Source: Pseudomonas paracarnis
GTDB lineage: Bacteria; Pseudomonadota; Gammaproteobacteria; Pseudomonadales; Pseudomonadaceae
Direction of reading: 5' to 3'
DNA length: 55,536 nt
NCBI RefSeq assembly: GCF_904063055.1
Contig: NZ_CAJFCN010000022.1
Coordinates: 1 to 55,536 of the forward strand
The translations under genes were made by a program, and so were the position numbers. The notes beneath the pieces were generated by a model. The model was given only the letters and a program-made list of their open reading frames with translations. It was not told the DNA's origin and did not search any database. Below, one piece after another: positions 1 to 8,284 of the stretch (its first letter is position 1; every line of letters begins with the position of its first letter).

Positions 1-112
1 GACCATAGAGCATTGGAACCACCTGATCCCATCCCGAACTCAGCAGTGAAACGATGCATCGCCGATGGTAGTGTGGGGTTTCCCCATGTGAGAGTAGGTC
101 ATCGTCAAGATT
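1..112 (+). rRNA. rrf: 5S ribosomal RNA, 5' end cut by window edge
   Basis: The sequence matches the conserved Pseudomonas 5S rRNA from just inside its 5' end (GACCATAGAGCATTGG) through the conserved CCCATCCCGAACTCAG loop to the closing ATCGTCAAG. About ten bases are missing at the left. The 16S and 23S genes would lie to the left of the window. The 5S RNA is part of the large ribosomal subunit. A terminator follows directly, so this is the distal end of an rRNA operon. Confidence 0.97.
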
Positions 113-120
113 AAATTCCG

Positions 121-155
121 AAACCCCAATTGCGAAAGCAGTTGGGGTTTTGTTT
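121..155 (+). terminator. Intrinsic terminator of the rRNA operon
   Basis: A stem of AAACCCCAA and TTGGGGTTT around a short loop is followed by TTGTTTT. It starts about ten bases after the 5S gene, as expected for the end of an rRNA operon. Confidence 0.9.
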
Positions 156-444
156 TGGGCGCTCGAAAAGAACGCCAACTTCCAAAGCCTGCACAGCGTT
201 CCATTGACGCCTTTTGTACAGATACCCCAATACCAGTCGAACCTTGCGTGTTATCAAGGTTCACAGGTGGTGCGCCGTGTATTTATCTCCACGGTTATGT
301 ACCTCACAGACACCCACGTATCGTCTGAGCTGTGAAACAAAATAATCCCCGGAAACAGACCCTACCGTCTGTCCGGACTCAACCGCCCCGGACTATCATG
401 CTGATAGCCCTACCCCTCACCGCAAGGAGCCGCTCGGAACGCCG

Positions 445-1818
445 ATGCGCCAGATCTGGAAATCTTTTCGAGCCCTTTATTTCGCCTCTTTGATGATGCT
501 GATCGGCTCCGGCCTGCTTAGTACTTATCTGGCTTTGCGTCTGGCAGCAGACAACGTCGACAGCCTGTGGGTGGGTGCGCTGATGGCTGCCAACTATTTT
601 GGCTTGGTGCTGGGCGGCAAGCTCGGGCACCGCTTGATTGCCCGGGTCGGGCATATTCGTGCCTACGCTACCTGCGCCGGGATCGTCGGCGCAGCAGTGC
701 TGGGTCACGGTTTGATTGATTGGCTGCCAGCCTGGATTGTGCTGCGGATGATCGTGGGCCTGGGGATGATGTGCCAGTACATGGTCATCGAGAGTTGGCT
801 CAATGAGCAGGCAGACGCCAAGCAGCGCGGCGTAGTGTTCAGCGGTTACATGATTGCGTCCTACCTTGGGTTGGTGCTGGGCCAATTGATCCTGGTCATG
901 CACCCCCATCTCGGGCTTGAACTGTTGATGCTCGTAGCGCTGTGCTTTGCGCTGTGCCTGGTCCCTGTGGCGATGACCCGACGCATTCACCCGGCCCCAC
1001 TGCACCCGGCTCCGATGGAGCCGCGCTTCTTTATCAAGCGCGTGCCGCAATCGCTCAGCACCGTGTTGGGCGCTGGGTTGATCGTCGGTTCGTTCTACGG
1101 CTTGGCGCCGCTCTACGCCTCTCAGCAGGGCCTGACGACTGAGCAAGTCGGCTTGTTCATGGGTAGCTGCATTTTTGCTGGATTGGTCGTGCAGTGGCCA
1201 CTGGGCTGGTTGTCGGACCGCTATGACCGCGCGCTGCTGATTCGCTGCTTTGCCTTGTGCCTGGCGATAACGGCCTTACCGTTGGCCATCATGACGCAGG
1301 TACCGCTGGAGGTGTTGTTCGTGGCGGGCTTCTTCTGTTCGCTGGTGCAGTTCTGCCTTTACCCCTTGGCGGTGGCCTTTTCCAACGACCATGTGGAAGG
1401 CGATCGCCGGGTGTCACTGACGGCCATGTTGCTCGTTACCTACGGGATCGGCGCCAGCGTGGGGCCGCTGTTGGCCGGTGTGGTGATGAAGCTATTCGGC
1501 AGCCAGATGCTCTACGCGTTTTTCAGCCTGTGCGCGCTGATCCTGGTGTGGCGCATTCGACCCAAGGCGGTAACCAACCTGCATCAGGTCGACGACGCAC
1601 CACTGCATCACGTGGCGATGCCCGACAGCATGTCCAGTTCGCCTTTGGTGGCTGCCCTTGACCCGCGGGTGGATGAGCAGGTGGTGCAGGAGCAGATGCA
1701 AGTCACTGTTCCTGACCCAGAGCCCGTCCCTGATACCGAGGAGCCAACGAGCGAAGAACCGCACGAGCCACCAGACCCGGACGAACATCCCCATGACTTA
1801 AGCAGGGCGCGCCCCTGA
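445..1818 (+). CDS. Major facilitator superfamily transporter (YcaD-like)
   Basis: A 457-residue protein with about twelve hydrophobic segments, expected in the inner membrane. The second half has the MFS loop motif GWLSDRYDR near residue 255, and the first half has an equivalent GGKLGHRLIARVG loop near residue 58. The family resembles the E. coli YcaD/UMF-type MFS proteins of unknown substrate. Residues from about 395 on form a soluble tail rich in Pro, Glu and Asp, longer than in the core family. The nearest purine-rich stretch (AAGGAG) lies about 15 bases before the ATG, which is far, but no other in-frame start is better placed. It stands alone between the rRNA operon and a shared terminator. 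The substrate cannot be read from the sequence. Confidence 0.85.
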   Translation: MRQIWKSFRALYFASLMMLIGSGLLSTYLALRLAADNVDSLWVGALMAANYFGLVLGGKLGHRLIARVGHIRAYATCAGIVGAAVLGHGLIDWLPAWIVLRMIVGLGMMCQYMVIESWLNEQADAKQRGVVFSGYMIASYLGLVLGQLILVMHPHLGLELLMLVALCFALCLVPVAMTRRIHPAPLHPAPMEPRFFIKRVPQSLSTVLGAGLIVGSFYGLAPLYASQQGLTTEQVGLFMGSCIFAGLVVQWPLGWLSDRYDRALLIRCFALCLAITALPLAIMTQVPLEVLFVAGFFCSLVQFCLYPLAVAFSNDHVEGDRRVSLTAMLLVTYGIGASVGPLLAGVVMKLFGSQMLYAFFSLCALILVWRIRPKAVTNLHQVDDAPLHHVAMPDSMSSSPLVAALDPRVDEQVVQEQMQVTVPDPEPVPDTEEPTSEEPHEPPDPDEHPHDLSRARP

Positions 1819-1826
1819 ACGAAAAA

Positions 1827-1862
1827 ACGGGCAGATCCCATCAGGATCTGCCCGTTTTTTTA
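1827..1862. terminator. Bidirectional intrinsic terminator
   Basis: The stem ACGGGCAGATCC / GGATCTGCCCGT is flanked by A-run and T-run, so it can end transcripts on both strands: the MFS gene from the left and the flgZ transcript from the right. Confidence 0.92.
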
Positions 1863-1878
1863 TCTCAGCGTCTAACGC

Positions 1879-2628
1879 TTAAAGATCGTCGTCTTTATCG
1901 AAGCGCCGAGCTTCTCGCTGCAATTGGTAGACAAAGCGTTCCACTTGTCGCTGCACCAAACCACTCATGTTGTGAAAGCGCACGCCGGCAAAGGTGGTGT
2001 TGATCTTGTCTTCGAAGTGCAGGTAGCGCAGTTCCACGGAGGTGGTCATGCTGCCGAAGGGCAGGGCAGCAATAAAGCGATCATAGACCTGGCCCAACTG
2101 CAGACGTTCGGAGATATCGCCTTCAAAGCGCAATTTGCAGCCGGTTGCCGAGATATCCAGCAGCTTACCGCTGATAGGTGCCTTGAGCTTCTCGCCACCC
2201 AACTGAATGTCCACCAGCTGCGCAAGCTTGAGTGCGGCGCGGAAGGCATTGCGTCGTTGATGGTAAACCACTTCGCCGGGCAGGCTGCCGCTATAGATGC
2301 GGTGGCCGCCTTTTTCGCTGATGGTCAAGGTGCCGTTGCTTTCCCAGGCAACCCGCACGCCCTCATGGAAACCTTCGATACGGAAGGCTTCGCCATTCTC
2401 AAGATAGCGTTCACCGTCACGGGGAATCATTTCGTCCAGTACCAGCGTCTTGCTGTCGCGGTCAATGTCCACCAGGTAGCTCTGGAACCGCTGGCTGCGT
2501 TCGTGGAAAGTGATGATCAGCGGGTCATGGCTTTCTTGCAGCATCCGCAACGTGCTGGCGATTTCCAGAGGCGTGGTGAGCACCTTGGGTGGCTGCGGTG
2601 CATCTTCCGCATTAAGGGCGTTGAACAC
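1879..2628 (-). CDS. flgZ: Flagellar brake protein, YcgR/FlgZ type (PilZ domain)
   Basis: Binds cyclic di-GMP and slows the flagellar motor. From a GTG start at 2628 the protein has 249 residues: an N-terminal YcgR-type domain (about 15-115) and a C-terminal PilZ domain. Both c-di-GMP motifs are present: RRNAFR at 125-130 and DISATG at 158-163. A longer reading frame opens at 2676, but the family begins near the conserved PPKVLTTPLEIA segment, and GTG 2628 has a GGAG about a dozen bases upstream. It is the last gene of the minus-strand group flgA-flgM-flgN-flgZ, 96 bases after flgN, a common arrangement in Pseudomonas. The exact start is the main uncertainty. Confidence 0.9.
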   Translation of the reverse strand: MFNALNAEDAPQPPKVLTTPLEIASTLRMLQESHDPLIITFHERSQRFQSYLVDIDRDSKTLVLDEMIPRDGERYLENGEAFRIEGFHEGVRVAWESNGTLTISEKGGHRIYSGSLPGEVVYHQRRNAFRAALKLAQLVDIQLGGEKLKAPISGKLLDISATGCKLRFEGDISERLQLGQVYDRFIAALPFGSMTTSVELRYLHFEDKINTTFAGVRFHNMSGLVQRQVERFVYQLQREARRFDKDDDL

Positions 2629-2724
2629 GGTTCTTCCATCTCCAGGCAAAATACGACTACACGCAAGAACCGGCATTTTGCCAGTATGTAGCGCGCCTTG
2701 GATAGGTCGCGCTGTAAACCGGTG

Positions 2725-3195
2725 TCAGGCTTGGCTGCGGGTGCTTGGCTTGACCAGGCGTGAGGTGGAGCCTTGGGCGTTATACAGGGCCGGAGGCTCT
2801 CCGCCGTGCAGTATGCGCAGCTGATTGGCGGTCGTGGCTTGCTGAAGCTGGATCGACTGACCGTTGAGCAGGTTGGCTTCCTGGCACTGTGCGAGCAAAT
2901 GATTGAGTTCTTTGCTCTGTGCCAGCAGTTGATCGCCGACTGAAGAGTGGCTGGCCAGTTGTGCCAGGCCATCGTGGTCGGCAGGCAGGCCCAGGCTGAT
3001 CAGAATCTCGCTGCGCTTCTTGCCGTGCTGTTCGAGCAAGACAATCAGCGACTGTTTGCGCGCCAGGATTTCTTCCAGCAAGGGCATGTCCCGGCCGTAC
3101 AAGGCCAGGGATTCTTCCTTGAGCAGCTCGAGCAATTGTTGCGTCGGCGCCAGATCATCAATGATCAGTTGGAGCAAATGTTCGTCGTGGTGCAT
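2725..3195 (-). CDS. flgN: Flagellar export chaperone FlgN
   Basis: A 156-residue, largely helical protein of the FlgN family, which holds the hook-junction proteins FlgK and FlgL in the cytoplasm before export. The heptad-like leucine pattern through residues 5-110 and the position right after flgM support the call; sequence signatures in this family are weak. It lies 48 bases downstream of flgM and is probably co-transcribed with it from the sigma-28 promoter at 3604-3630. The C-terminal 25 residues are polar and probably flexible. Confidence 0.9.
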   Translation of the reverse strand: MHHDEHLLQLIIDDLAPTQQLLELLKEESLALYGRDMPLLEEILARKQSLIVLLEQHGKKRSEILISLGLPADHDGLAQLASHSSVGDQLLAQSKELNHLLAQCQEANLLNGQSIQLQQATTANQLRILHGGEPPALYNAQGSTSRLVKPSTRSQA

Positions 3196-3243
3196 GGCTG
3201 GCCTTGGGTTTTAAGCGTCCAAAAGCCCTGCGCAGGCCTTTGC

Positions 3244-3567
3244 CTAGCGCTCGGCTTCGAAGTTGAGCAGCTTGCTGGCTACACGGTTGCTGTCGACTTT
3301 ATAGCTGCCATCGGCGATAGCCTGTTTCAACTCGGCCACGCGGGCTTTGTTGACGACGGGTTGATCGCGCAGCGAGTCAGTGACCTTTTGCAACTGTTGA
3401 GCCTCATTGCTCAGGTGTACCGATTCCCCACTCTGGCTGGCGGCGGCCTGCTCTGCTTTGGCAGGCAAGGGCTGCGGCTTGGCTTCTACGCTGTCCTTGG
3501 CACCGCCGGTGCGCGTATTGCCGGGCAAGGCCGGGGTGTTATTCAAACGACTGAAATCAATGACCAT
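3244..3567 (-). CDS. flgM: Anti-sigma-28 factor FlgM
   Basis: FlgM binds FliA (sigma-28) until the hook is finished and FlgM is exported. The 107-residue protein shows the family layout: a disordered N-terminal half rich in Pro, Ala and Gly, then the sigma-binding helices including VARVAELKQAIADGSYKVD-like sequence near residues 75-98. A longer frame opens at 3624, but the ATG at 3567 gives the conserved start MVIDFSRLNN and has AGAGG upstream. A strong FliA promoter lies 37 bases ahead of it, which gives the expected feedback loop in which free FliA drives synthesis of its own inhibitor. Confidence 0.95.
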   Translation of the reverse strand: MVIDFSRLNNTPALPGNTRTGGAKDSVEAKPQPLPAKAEQAAASQSGESVHLSNEAQQLQKVTDSLRDQPVVNKARVAELKQAIADGSYKVDSNRVASKLLNFEAER

Positions 3568-3603
3568 GTTGAAAAACCTCTGGGTATTTGGACGCTTGCC
3601 ATG

Positions 3604-3630
3604 TTTTCGGCCATACCCGGGCAAACTTTA
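3604..3630 (-). promoter_or_regulatory. FliA (sigma-28) promoter of flgMN
   Basis: On the minus strand the sequence reads TAAAGTTT, eleven more bases, then GCCGAAAA. That is the sigma-28 consensus TAAA-N15-GCCGATAA with one mismatch in the -10 part and exact spacing. Transcription would start near 3597 and read into flgM. Confidence 0.85.
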
Positions 3631-3708
3631 GGCTCGATTGACAATAAACCTGTTCGGCTCAATATCCAGCACACAGTGTAGGAAAAGCTGGCATTTGATT
3701 CCAGTCAT

Positions 3709-4473
3709 CTATAGCGCCACCTCGACTTGGCCTGGCGCCGTGACCCGCGCCTTGATCACGCGATTGGAGTTGAGGTTCTTGACACGGATCTGTTCGCTCA
3801 TGCCGCCGTTGGACAACGCCTCGCCCGGCATCCTGACGTTCAGGCCGCCACTGCTGGCGGAAATCACCACTTGGTCACCCTTGCGAATCACCTCCGCCTG
3901 TTCCAGATGAACCAGTGTGAGGACTTGGTCAGTGACCACGGGGCGGGTGAGTTTTTGCCCGACGGCCTGGTCCAGTGACGTCAGGTAGCCCTGGTTGATC
4001 AAGCTGATGTCCCTCTCGCGCAGCGCCACATCGTCGTAGCCGATGATGCCGGTGCGCTTCAATGGCCGCGCCACTACCACTACGTCGCGAAACAGCTTGA
4101 CCTGCGCCGGCACAAATACCGTCCAGGGCGAGGCGCCCTCACAGCGCACCTTCACGGTCACACGGCCGATAGGCTGGGCGGGGCTTTCCAGGGTGGCTGT
4201 CAATTCCTTGTCGCACATTGGCATGCGCAAACGTGGGTCCAACTGGTTGACCTGAATTTCATAACGCCCCGGCGTCTGGGTGGTCGCCAGATAATCTTCT
4301 ACAGTGAACTCAAGAAAGCCTTGGGTGACGCCGATAAGTAGATCAGGCAGGGTAACGTTGTCGGCGCGGGCCGTGACGCCCAGGCCCGAGACAAGCAGCG
4401 CCATCGCGGCGCAGAGCAGTCTGCGGTAGCGTGAGCGGCCAGGGTGTCGGGAAACTGTCGTTTTAATATCCAT
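3709..4473 (-). CDS. flgA: Flagellar P-ring assembly chaperone FlgA
   Basis: FlgA is a periplasmic chaperone for building the P ring from FlgI. The 254-residue protein has a basic N-terminus and hydrophobic core ending at about residue 37 (LLCAAMALLVSGLGVTARA), a Sec signal peptide. The rest carries the SAF/FlgA fold, with the typical LKRTGIIGYDDVALRERDI stretch in its middle and the conserved C-terminal IRVKNLNSNRVIKARV. It heads the minus-strand group and is divergent from cheV. A sigma-54 element lies so close to the ATG (see 4485-4501) that either the mRNA has almost no leader or that element is not used. The next ATG (residue 24) would destroy the signal peptide, so 4473 is kept. Confidence 0.93.
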   Translation of the reverse strand: MDIKTTVSRHPGRSRYRRLLCAAMALLVSGLGVTARADNVTLPDLLIGVTQGFLEFTVEDYLATTQTPGRYEIQVNQLDPRLRMPMCDKELTATLESPAQPIGRVTVKVRCEGASPWTVFVPAQVKLFRDVVVVARPLKRTGIIGYDDVALRERDISLINQGYLTSLDQAVGQKLTRPVVTDQVLTLVHLEQAEVIRKGDQVVISASSGGLNVRMPGEALSNGGMSEQIRVKNLNSNRVIKARVTAPGQVEVAL

Positions 4474-4484
4474 ACTCAGTAAAT

Positions 4485-4501
4485 AGCAAAGCTCGTGCCG
4501 T
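4485..4501 (-). promoter_or_regulatory. Candidate sigma-54 promoter of flgA
   Basis: The minus strand reads CGGCACG, four bases, then TTGCT. This fits the sigma-54 consensus TGGCACG-N4-TTGCW with one change (T to C at the first base), keeping GG and GC at the -24 and -12 positions. FlgA is an RpoN-controlled flagellar gene in P. aeruginosa. The -12 element is only about 13 bases from the start codon, which is unusually short. Confidence 0.5.
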
Positions 4502-4547
4502 TTAGTGTTGGGTACGCGTCGTACCCCTAGGATTTAGGAGTCTGGGC

Positions 4548-5480
4548 ATGGCAGGTGTAATGGATTCAGTAAACCAGCGCACACAGCTGGTAGGGCAGAA
4601 TCGCCTGGAGTTGTTGCTTTTCCGCCTGGATGGCAATCAGTTGTATGGCATCAACGTGTTTAAAGTGCGTGAAGTGCTGCAATGTCCCAAGTTGACGATC
4701 ATGCCCAAGTCCAGTCCGGTGGTGTGTGGCGTGGCCAACATCCGGGGCGCGACCATTCCGATTCTTGACCTGGCCATGGCCACGGGGGCCGCGGGTTTGC
4801 AAGACCGCCAGAACCCTTTCGTGATCATCACCGAGTACAACACCAAGACCCAGGGTTTCCTGGTGCGCTCGGTGGAGCGCATCGTCAATATGAACTGGGA
4901 AGAGATCCATCCGCCGCCCAAGGGCACGGGGCGCGATCACTACCTGACGGCGGTGACGCGGGTCGATAACCAGTTGGTGGAAATCATCGACGTGGAGAAG
5001 ATCCTCGCCGAAGTGGCCCCCACCTCGGAAACCATCTCCGTCGGAGTGGTGGATGCCGAAACGGCACACAAGGCGGTTTCGCTGCGCGTGTTGACCGTGG
5101 ACGACTCTTCGGTGGCGCGCAAGCAGGTCACGCGTTGCCTGCAAACCGTCGGGGTGGAGGTGGTGGCCCTCAATGACGGACGCCAAGCCCTGGATTACCT
5201 GCGCAAGCTGGCGGACGAAGGCAAGAAGCCCGAAGAAGAATTCTTGATGATGATCTCTGACATCGAGATGCCGGAAATGGATGGCTATACGCTCACGGCC
5301 GAGATACGTAACGATCCACGCATGCAAAAATTGCATATCATCCTGCATACTTCGTTGTCGGGGGTATTCAATCAGGCAATGGTCAAGAAGGTCGGTGCGG
5401 ATGACTTTCTGGCCAAATTCCGTCCTGATGACCTCGCATCCCGGGTAGTCGACCGGATCAAGGCAGCAGATCACGGCTAG
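4548..5480 (+). CDS. cheV: Chemotaxis coupling/response protein CheV
   Basis: A 310-residue fusion of a CheW-like domain (about 15-165) and a receiver domain (about 178-305). The CheW part couples receptors to CheA; the receiver is phosphorylated by CheA and tunes the coupling. Receiver residues are all present: acidic pair Asp185-Asp186, phospho-acceptor Asp238 in SDIEMPEMDG, and a Lys in FLAKFRPDD near the C-terminus. AGGAG sits ahead of the ATG. It is followed 42 bases later by cheR, and this pair beside flgA is the standard Pseudomonas order. Confidence 0.96.
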   Translation: MAGVMDSVNQRTQLVGQNRLELLLFRLDGNQLYGINVFKVREVLQCPKLTIMPKSSPVVCGVANIRGATIPILDLAMATGAAGLQDRQNPFVIITEYNTKTQGFLVRSVERIVNMNWEEIHPPPKGTGRDHYLTAVTRVDNQLVEIIDVEKILAEVAPTSETISVGVVDAETAHKAVSLRVLTVDDSSVARKQVTRCLQTVGVEVVALNDGRQALDYLRKLADEGKKPEEEFLMMISDIEMPEMDGYTLTAEIRNDPRMQKLHIILHTSLSGVFNQAMVKKVGADDFLAKFRPDDLASRVVDRIKAADHG

Positions 5481-5522
5481 GGGATGTCCCCCGGCGGTCA
5501 CACGATTTAAGAGGCGGCATCA

Positions 5523-6350
5523 TTGTCTACGGGTAATTTGGATTTCGAACAGTTCCGGGTCTTCCTGGAAAAAGCCTGTGGCATATTGCTCGGTGAAAAC
5601 AAGCAGTACCTGGTATCCAGCCGTCTCAACAAGCTGATGGAACAGCAGGGCATCAAGTCCCTGGGTGAGTTGGTCCAGCGGATCCAGGGGCAGCCGCGCA
5701 GTGGGCTCAAGGAAATGGTGGTCGATGCCATGACCACCAACGAAACCTTATGGTTTCGCGATACCTATCCCTTTGAAGTGCTCAAGAACAAAGTGTTGCC
5801 CGAAGCCATCAAGGCCAGCCCGGGCCAGCGCCTGCGTATCTGGTCGGCGGCCTGTTCTTCGGGGCAGGAGCCGTACTCGATCTCGATGTCCATCGATGAG
5901 TTCGAGCGGACCAACATGGGCCAGTTGAAAGCCGGTGCGCAAATTGTGGCCACGGACTTGTCCGGCACCATGCTCACCAACTGCAAGACCGGTGAGTACG
6001 ACAGCCTGGCCCTGGGCCGAGGTTTGTCCCAGGAACGCCTGCAACGCTACTTCGACCCCAAAGGGGCAGGGCGTTGGGCGATCAAGGCGCCGATCAAGAA
6101 CCGCGTCGAATTTCGCTCTTTCAACCTGCTCGACAGCTACGCCAGCCTGGGCAAGTTCGACATGGTGTTCTGCCGCAACGTGCTGATCTATTTCTCGGCT
6201 GAAGTGAAGAAAGACATCCTGTTGCGCATCCACGGCACGCTCAAGCGCGGAGGTTATCTGTTCCTCGGTGCTTCCGAGGCGCTCAATGGGCTGCCGGATC
6301 ACTTCCAGATGGTGCAATGCAGCCCGGGGATCATCTACCAGGCCAAGTAG
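5523..6350 (+). CDS. cheR: Chemoreceptor methyltransferase CheR
   Basis: Transfers methyl groups from S-adenosylmethionine to glutamates of chemoreceptors. The 275-residue protein has the helical N-terminal domain (1-75), the NETLWFRD motif near 75, the SAM site SAACSSGQEPYS near 107-118, and the CRNVLIYF motif near 215-222 that closes the catalytic domain. The start is a TTG at 5523 with AGAGGCGG upstream; it gives the conserved MSTGNLDFEQF beginning. Probably transcribed with cheV. Confidence 0.95.
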   Translation: MSTGNLDFEQFRVFLEKACGILLGENKQYLVSSRLNKLMEQQGIKSLGELVQRIQGQPRSGLKEMVVDAMTTNETLWFRDTYPFEVLKNKVLPEAIKASPGQRLRIWSAACSSGQEPYSISMSIDEFERTNMGQLKAGAQIVATDLSGTMLTNCKTGEYDSLALGRGLSQERLQRYFDPKGAGRWAIKAPIKNRVEFRSFNLLDSYASLGKFDMVFCRNVLIYFSAEVKKDILLRIHGTLKRGGYLFLGASEALNGLPDHFQMVQCSPGIIYQAK

Positions 6351-6370
6351 CCTGGGGTATGCAATAAAAC

Positions 6371-6456
6371 TGTGGGAGCCGGGCTTGCCCGCGATGGCGT
6401 TGTGTCAGTCGATGAATTGGTCGGCCCCGCCATCGCAGGCAAGCCAGCTCCCACAT
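6371..6456. repeat. REP doublet (REPIN), GGCTTGCC(C/T)GCGAT subtype
   Basis: Two oppositely oriented REP units beginning with GTGGGAGC and ending GCTCCCAC enclose about 40 bases. The arms contain GGGCTTGCCCGCGATGG on the left and CCATCGCAGGCAAGCCAGC on the right. It lies between cheR and the flgB promoter. Confidence 0.9.
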
Positions 6457-6595
6457 TTTTTTCTCGGCAAGCTGGCGTAAAGCGGCAACTGCCCATTGCC
6501 GCTTTAATGGCGCTACGCGGAAATCGCTTGCCGCTTTTCTGGCATAGCCGCCGTCGACTCCCCTCCAAACCCTTGATATAGGGGCTCTCGCAAGA

Positions 6596-6612
6596 TTGGC
6601 ATGCACCTTGCT
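6596..6612 (+). promoter_or_regulatory. Sigma-54 promoter of flgBCDE
   Basis: TTGGCATGCACCTTGCT fits the sigma-54 consensus (TGGCACG-N4-TTGCW) with one mismatch. It is 44 bases before the flgB start. In P. aeruginosa the flgBCDE operon is RpoN-dependent and activated by FleR. Confidence 0.85.
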
Positions 6613-6656
6613 ATAACCCTGCTAACGAACAGCAGGTCAGCCTAAAGGTTTCCGCC

Positions 6657-7064
6657 ATGAGCATCAGCTTCGATAAAGCGCTCGGTATCCACGAACAAGC
6701 CCTGGGCTTCCGCGCCCAGCGTGCCGAAGTCCTGGCCAACAATATTGCCAACGCCGACACCCCGAACTACAAGGCTCGGGACCTGGACTTCTCCGCCGTG
6801 CTCGCCGCACAGCAGGACAAGACCAAGAACGGCACCTTCGCCTTGAACATGACCAACAGCCGTCATATCGAAGCGCAAGGCCTGAGCAAGGGTGACGAGT
6901 CGCTGCTGTATCGCACGCCGATGCAGCCGTCGATCGACCAGAACACCGTCGACGCCCAGCTGGAGCAATCGAACTACGCCGAAAACTCGGTGAACTTCCA
7001 GGCCAGCTTCACCCTGCTCAACAGCAAATTCAAAGGGCTGATGTCAGCCCTGCGTGGAGAGTAA
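6657..7064 (+). CDS. flgB: Flagellar proximal rod protein FlgB
   Basis: A 135-residue rod protein; FlgB is the innermost rod part next to the MS ring. The N-terminal rod motif is clear (QRAEVLANNIANADTPNYKARD, residues about 20-41), with a C-terminal helix that packs in the rod. It is exported by the flagellar type III apparatus without a cleaved signal. It is the first gene of the operon, separated from flgC by three bases. Confidence 0.97.
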   Translation: MSISFDKALGIHEQALGFRAQRAEVLANNIANADTPNYKARDLDFSAVLAAQQDKTKNGTFALNMTNSRHIEAQGLSKGDESLLYRTPMQPSIDQNTVDAQLEQSNYAENSVNFQASFTLLNSKFKGLMSALRGE

Positions 7065-7067
7065 GCC

Positions 7068-7511
7068 ATGTCTCTGTCCAGTGTTTTCAATATTGCCGGC
7101 AGTGGCATGAGCGCGCAGACCACGCGTTTGAACACCGTCGCCAGTAACATCGCCAACGCCGAGACTGTCTCGTCGAGCATTGACCAGACGTATCGCGCCC
7201 GCCATCCGGTGTTTGCCACCATGTTCCAGGGTGGTCAGGCAAACGGCAGCGATTCGTTGTTCCAGAACCAGGACGCCGCCGGCTCAGGCGTGCAGGTGTT
7301 GGGCGTGGTCGAAGACCAGAGCAACCTGGAGGCCCGTTACGAGCCCAACCATCCGGCCGCGAACGAAAAGGGTTACGTCTACTACCCCAACGTCAACGTG
7401 GTCGAGGAAATGGCTGACATGATCTCCGCCAGTCGCTCGTTCCAGACCAACGCGGAAATGATGAACACCGCCAAAACCATGATGCAGAAGGTTCTGACCC
7501 TGGGTCAGTGA
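7068..7511 (+). CDS. flgC: Flagellar proximal rod protein FlgC
   Basis: A 147-residue rod protein with the flagellar rod motif near its N-terminus (LNTVASNIANAET, about 23-35) and the C-terminal helix with VNVVEEMADMISASRSFQ-like sequence, the FlgC/FlgG C-terminal motif. Together with FlgB and FlgF it forms the proximal rod. Tight spacing to flgB and flgD points to one transcript. Confidence 0.97.
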   Translation: MSLSSVFNIAGSGMSAQTTRLNTVASNIANAETVSSSIDQTYRARHPVFATMFQGGQANGSDSLFQNQDAAGSGVQVLGVVEDQSNLEARYEPNHPAANEKGYVYYPNVNVVEEMADMISASRSFQTNAEMMNTAKTMMQKVLTLGQ

Positions 7512-7527
7512 TAAGGGGCGCCAAATA

Positions 7528-8253
7528 ATGGCCATCGTTGATACGTCTAACAACACGGCGGTTCAGGACCTTTTCAATTCCAAGGTCAAGACCGCGACGA
7601 ATAACAGCAGCGTCAGTGACGCTTCCAAGACGGCGACGGGCAACCAGTCGCTGGGCAAGGATGCTTTCCTGCAACTGCTCGTCACTCAACTGAAAAACCA
7701 GAACCCGCTGTCGCCTCAGGACAACGGCGCGTTCGTCGCGCAGCTTGCCCAGTTCAGCAGCCTGGAAGGCATCAACACCCTGAATGACTCGGTGAACAAC
7801 ATCTCCAGCAACTTCAGCTCCTCGCAGGCGCTGCAGGCTTCGTCGCTGGTGGGGCGTTCGATCATCATCCAGACCGACAAGGCCATGGTGGATACCAGCA
7901 AGAGCATGACCGGTTCGGTGGCAGTGACCTCGGCGGTGGGCAATGTCTCCGTCAAGATCACCGACAAAGACGGCAATGTGGTGCGCACCGTTGACATGGG
8001 CGCCCAGAGTGCCGGCACCCAAAGCTTTATCTGGGACGGCAAGAACGACAAGGGCGAGGTCGCCCCAGCTGGCACCTACACCTTCAACGCCACCACCAAG
8101 AACGACAAAGGCGACGCAGTGGCCTTGGCCACTTCGCTGCCCGCCACGGTCACCAGTGTGACCCTGAGCAAGACTGGCGGCGAAATGCTGCTCAACCTTG
8201 CAGGCGGCATGGGCAGCGTCAAGCTGTCGCAAATTCAGACTATCGGTACATAG
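7528..8253 (+). CDS. flgD: Flagellar hook capping protein FlgD
   Basis: FlgD forms the cap under which FlgE hook subunits assemble, then is shed. The 241-residue protein has the conserved N-terminal region (LGKDAFLQLLVTQLKNQNP, near 42-60) followed by a low-complexity Ser/Asn stretch and the C-terminal Tudor/Ig-like domains with FIWDGKNDKGE near 168-178. Located between flgC and flgE in the normal order. Confidence 0.96.
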   Translation: MAIVDTSNNTAVQDLFNSKVKTATNNSSVSDASKTATGNQSLGKDAFLQLLVTQLKNQNPLSPQDNGAFVAQLAQFSSLEGINTLNDSVNNISSNFSSSQALQASSLVGRSIIIQTDKAMVDTSKSMTGSVAVTSAVGNVSVKITDKDGNVVRTVDMGAQSAGTQSFIWDGKNDKGEVAPAGTYTFNATTKNDKGDAVALATSLPATVTSVTLSKTGGEMLLNLAGGMGSVKLSQIQTIGT

Positions 8254-8284
8254 AGCCGGCTAAATACGGCAGAAGGAGAGAAAC

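Noticed and set aside
4480..4506. TAAA followed by GCCGTTTA before cheV, resembling a sigma-28 promoter
   Set aside because: The spacer is 13 bases, not the required 15, and the same bases form the better sigma-54 match on the other strand.
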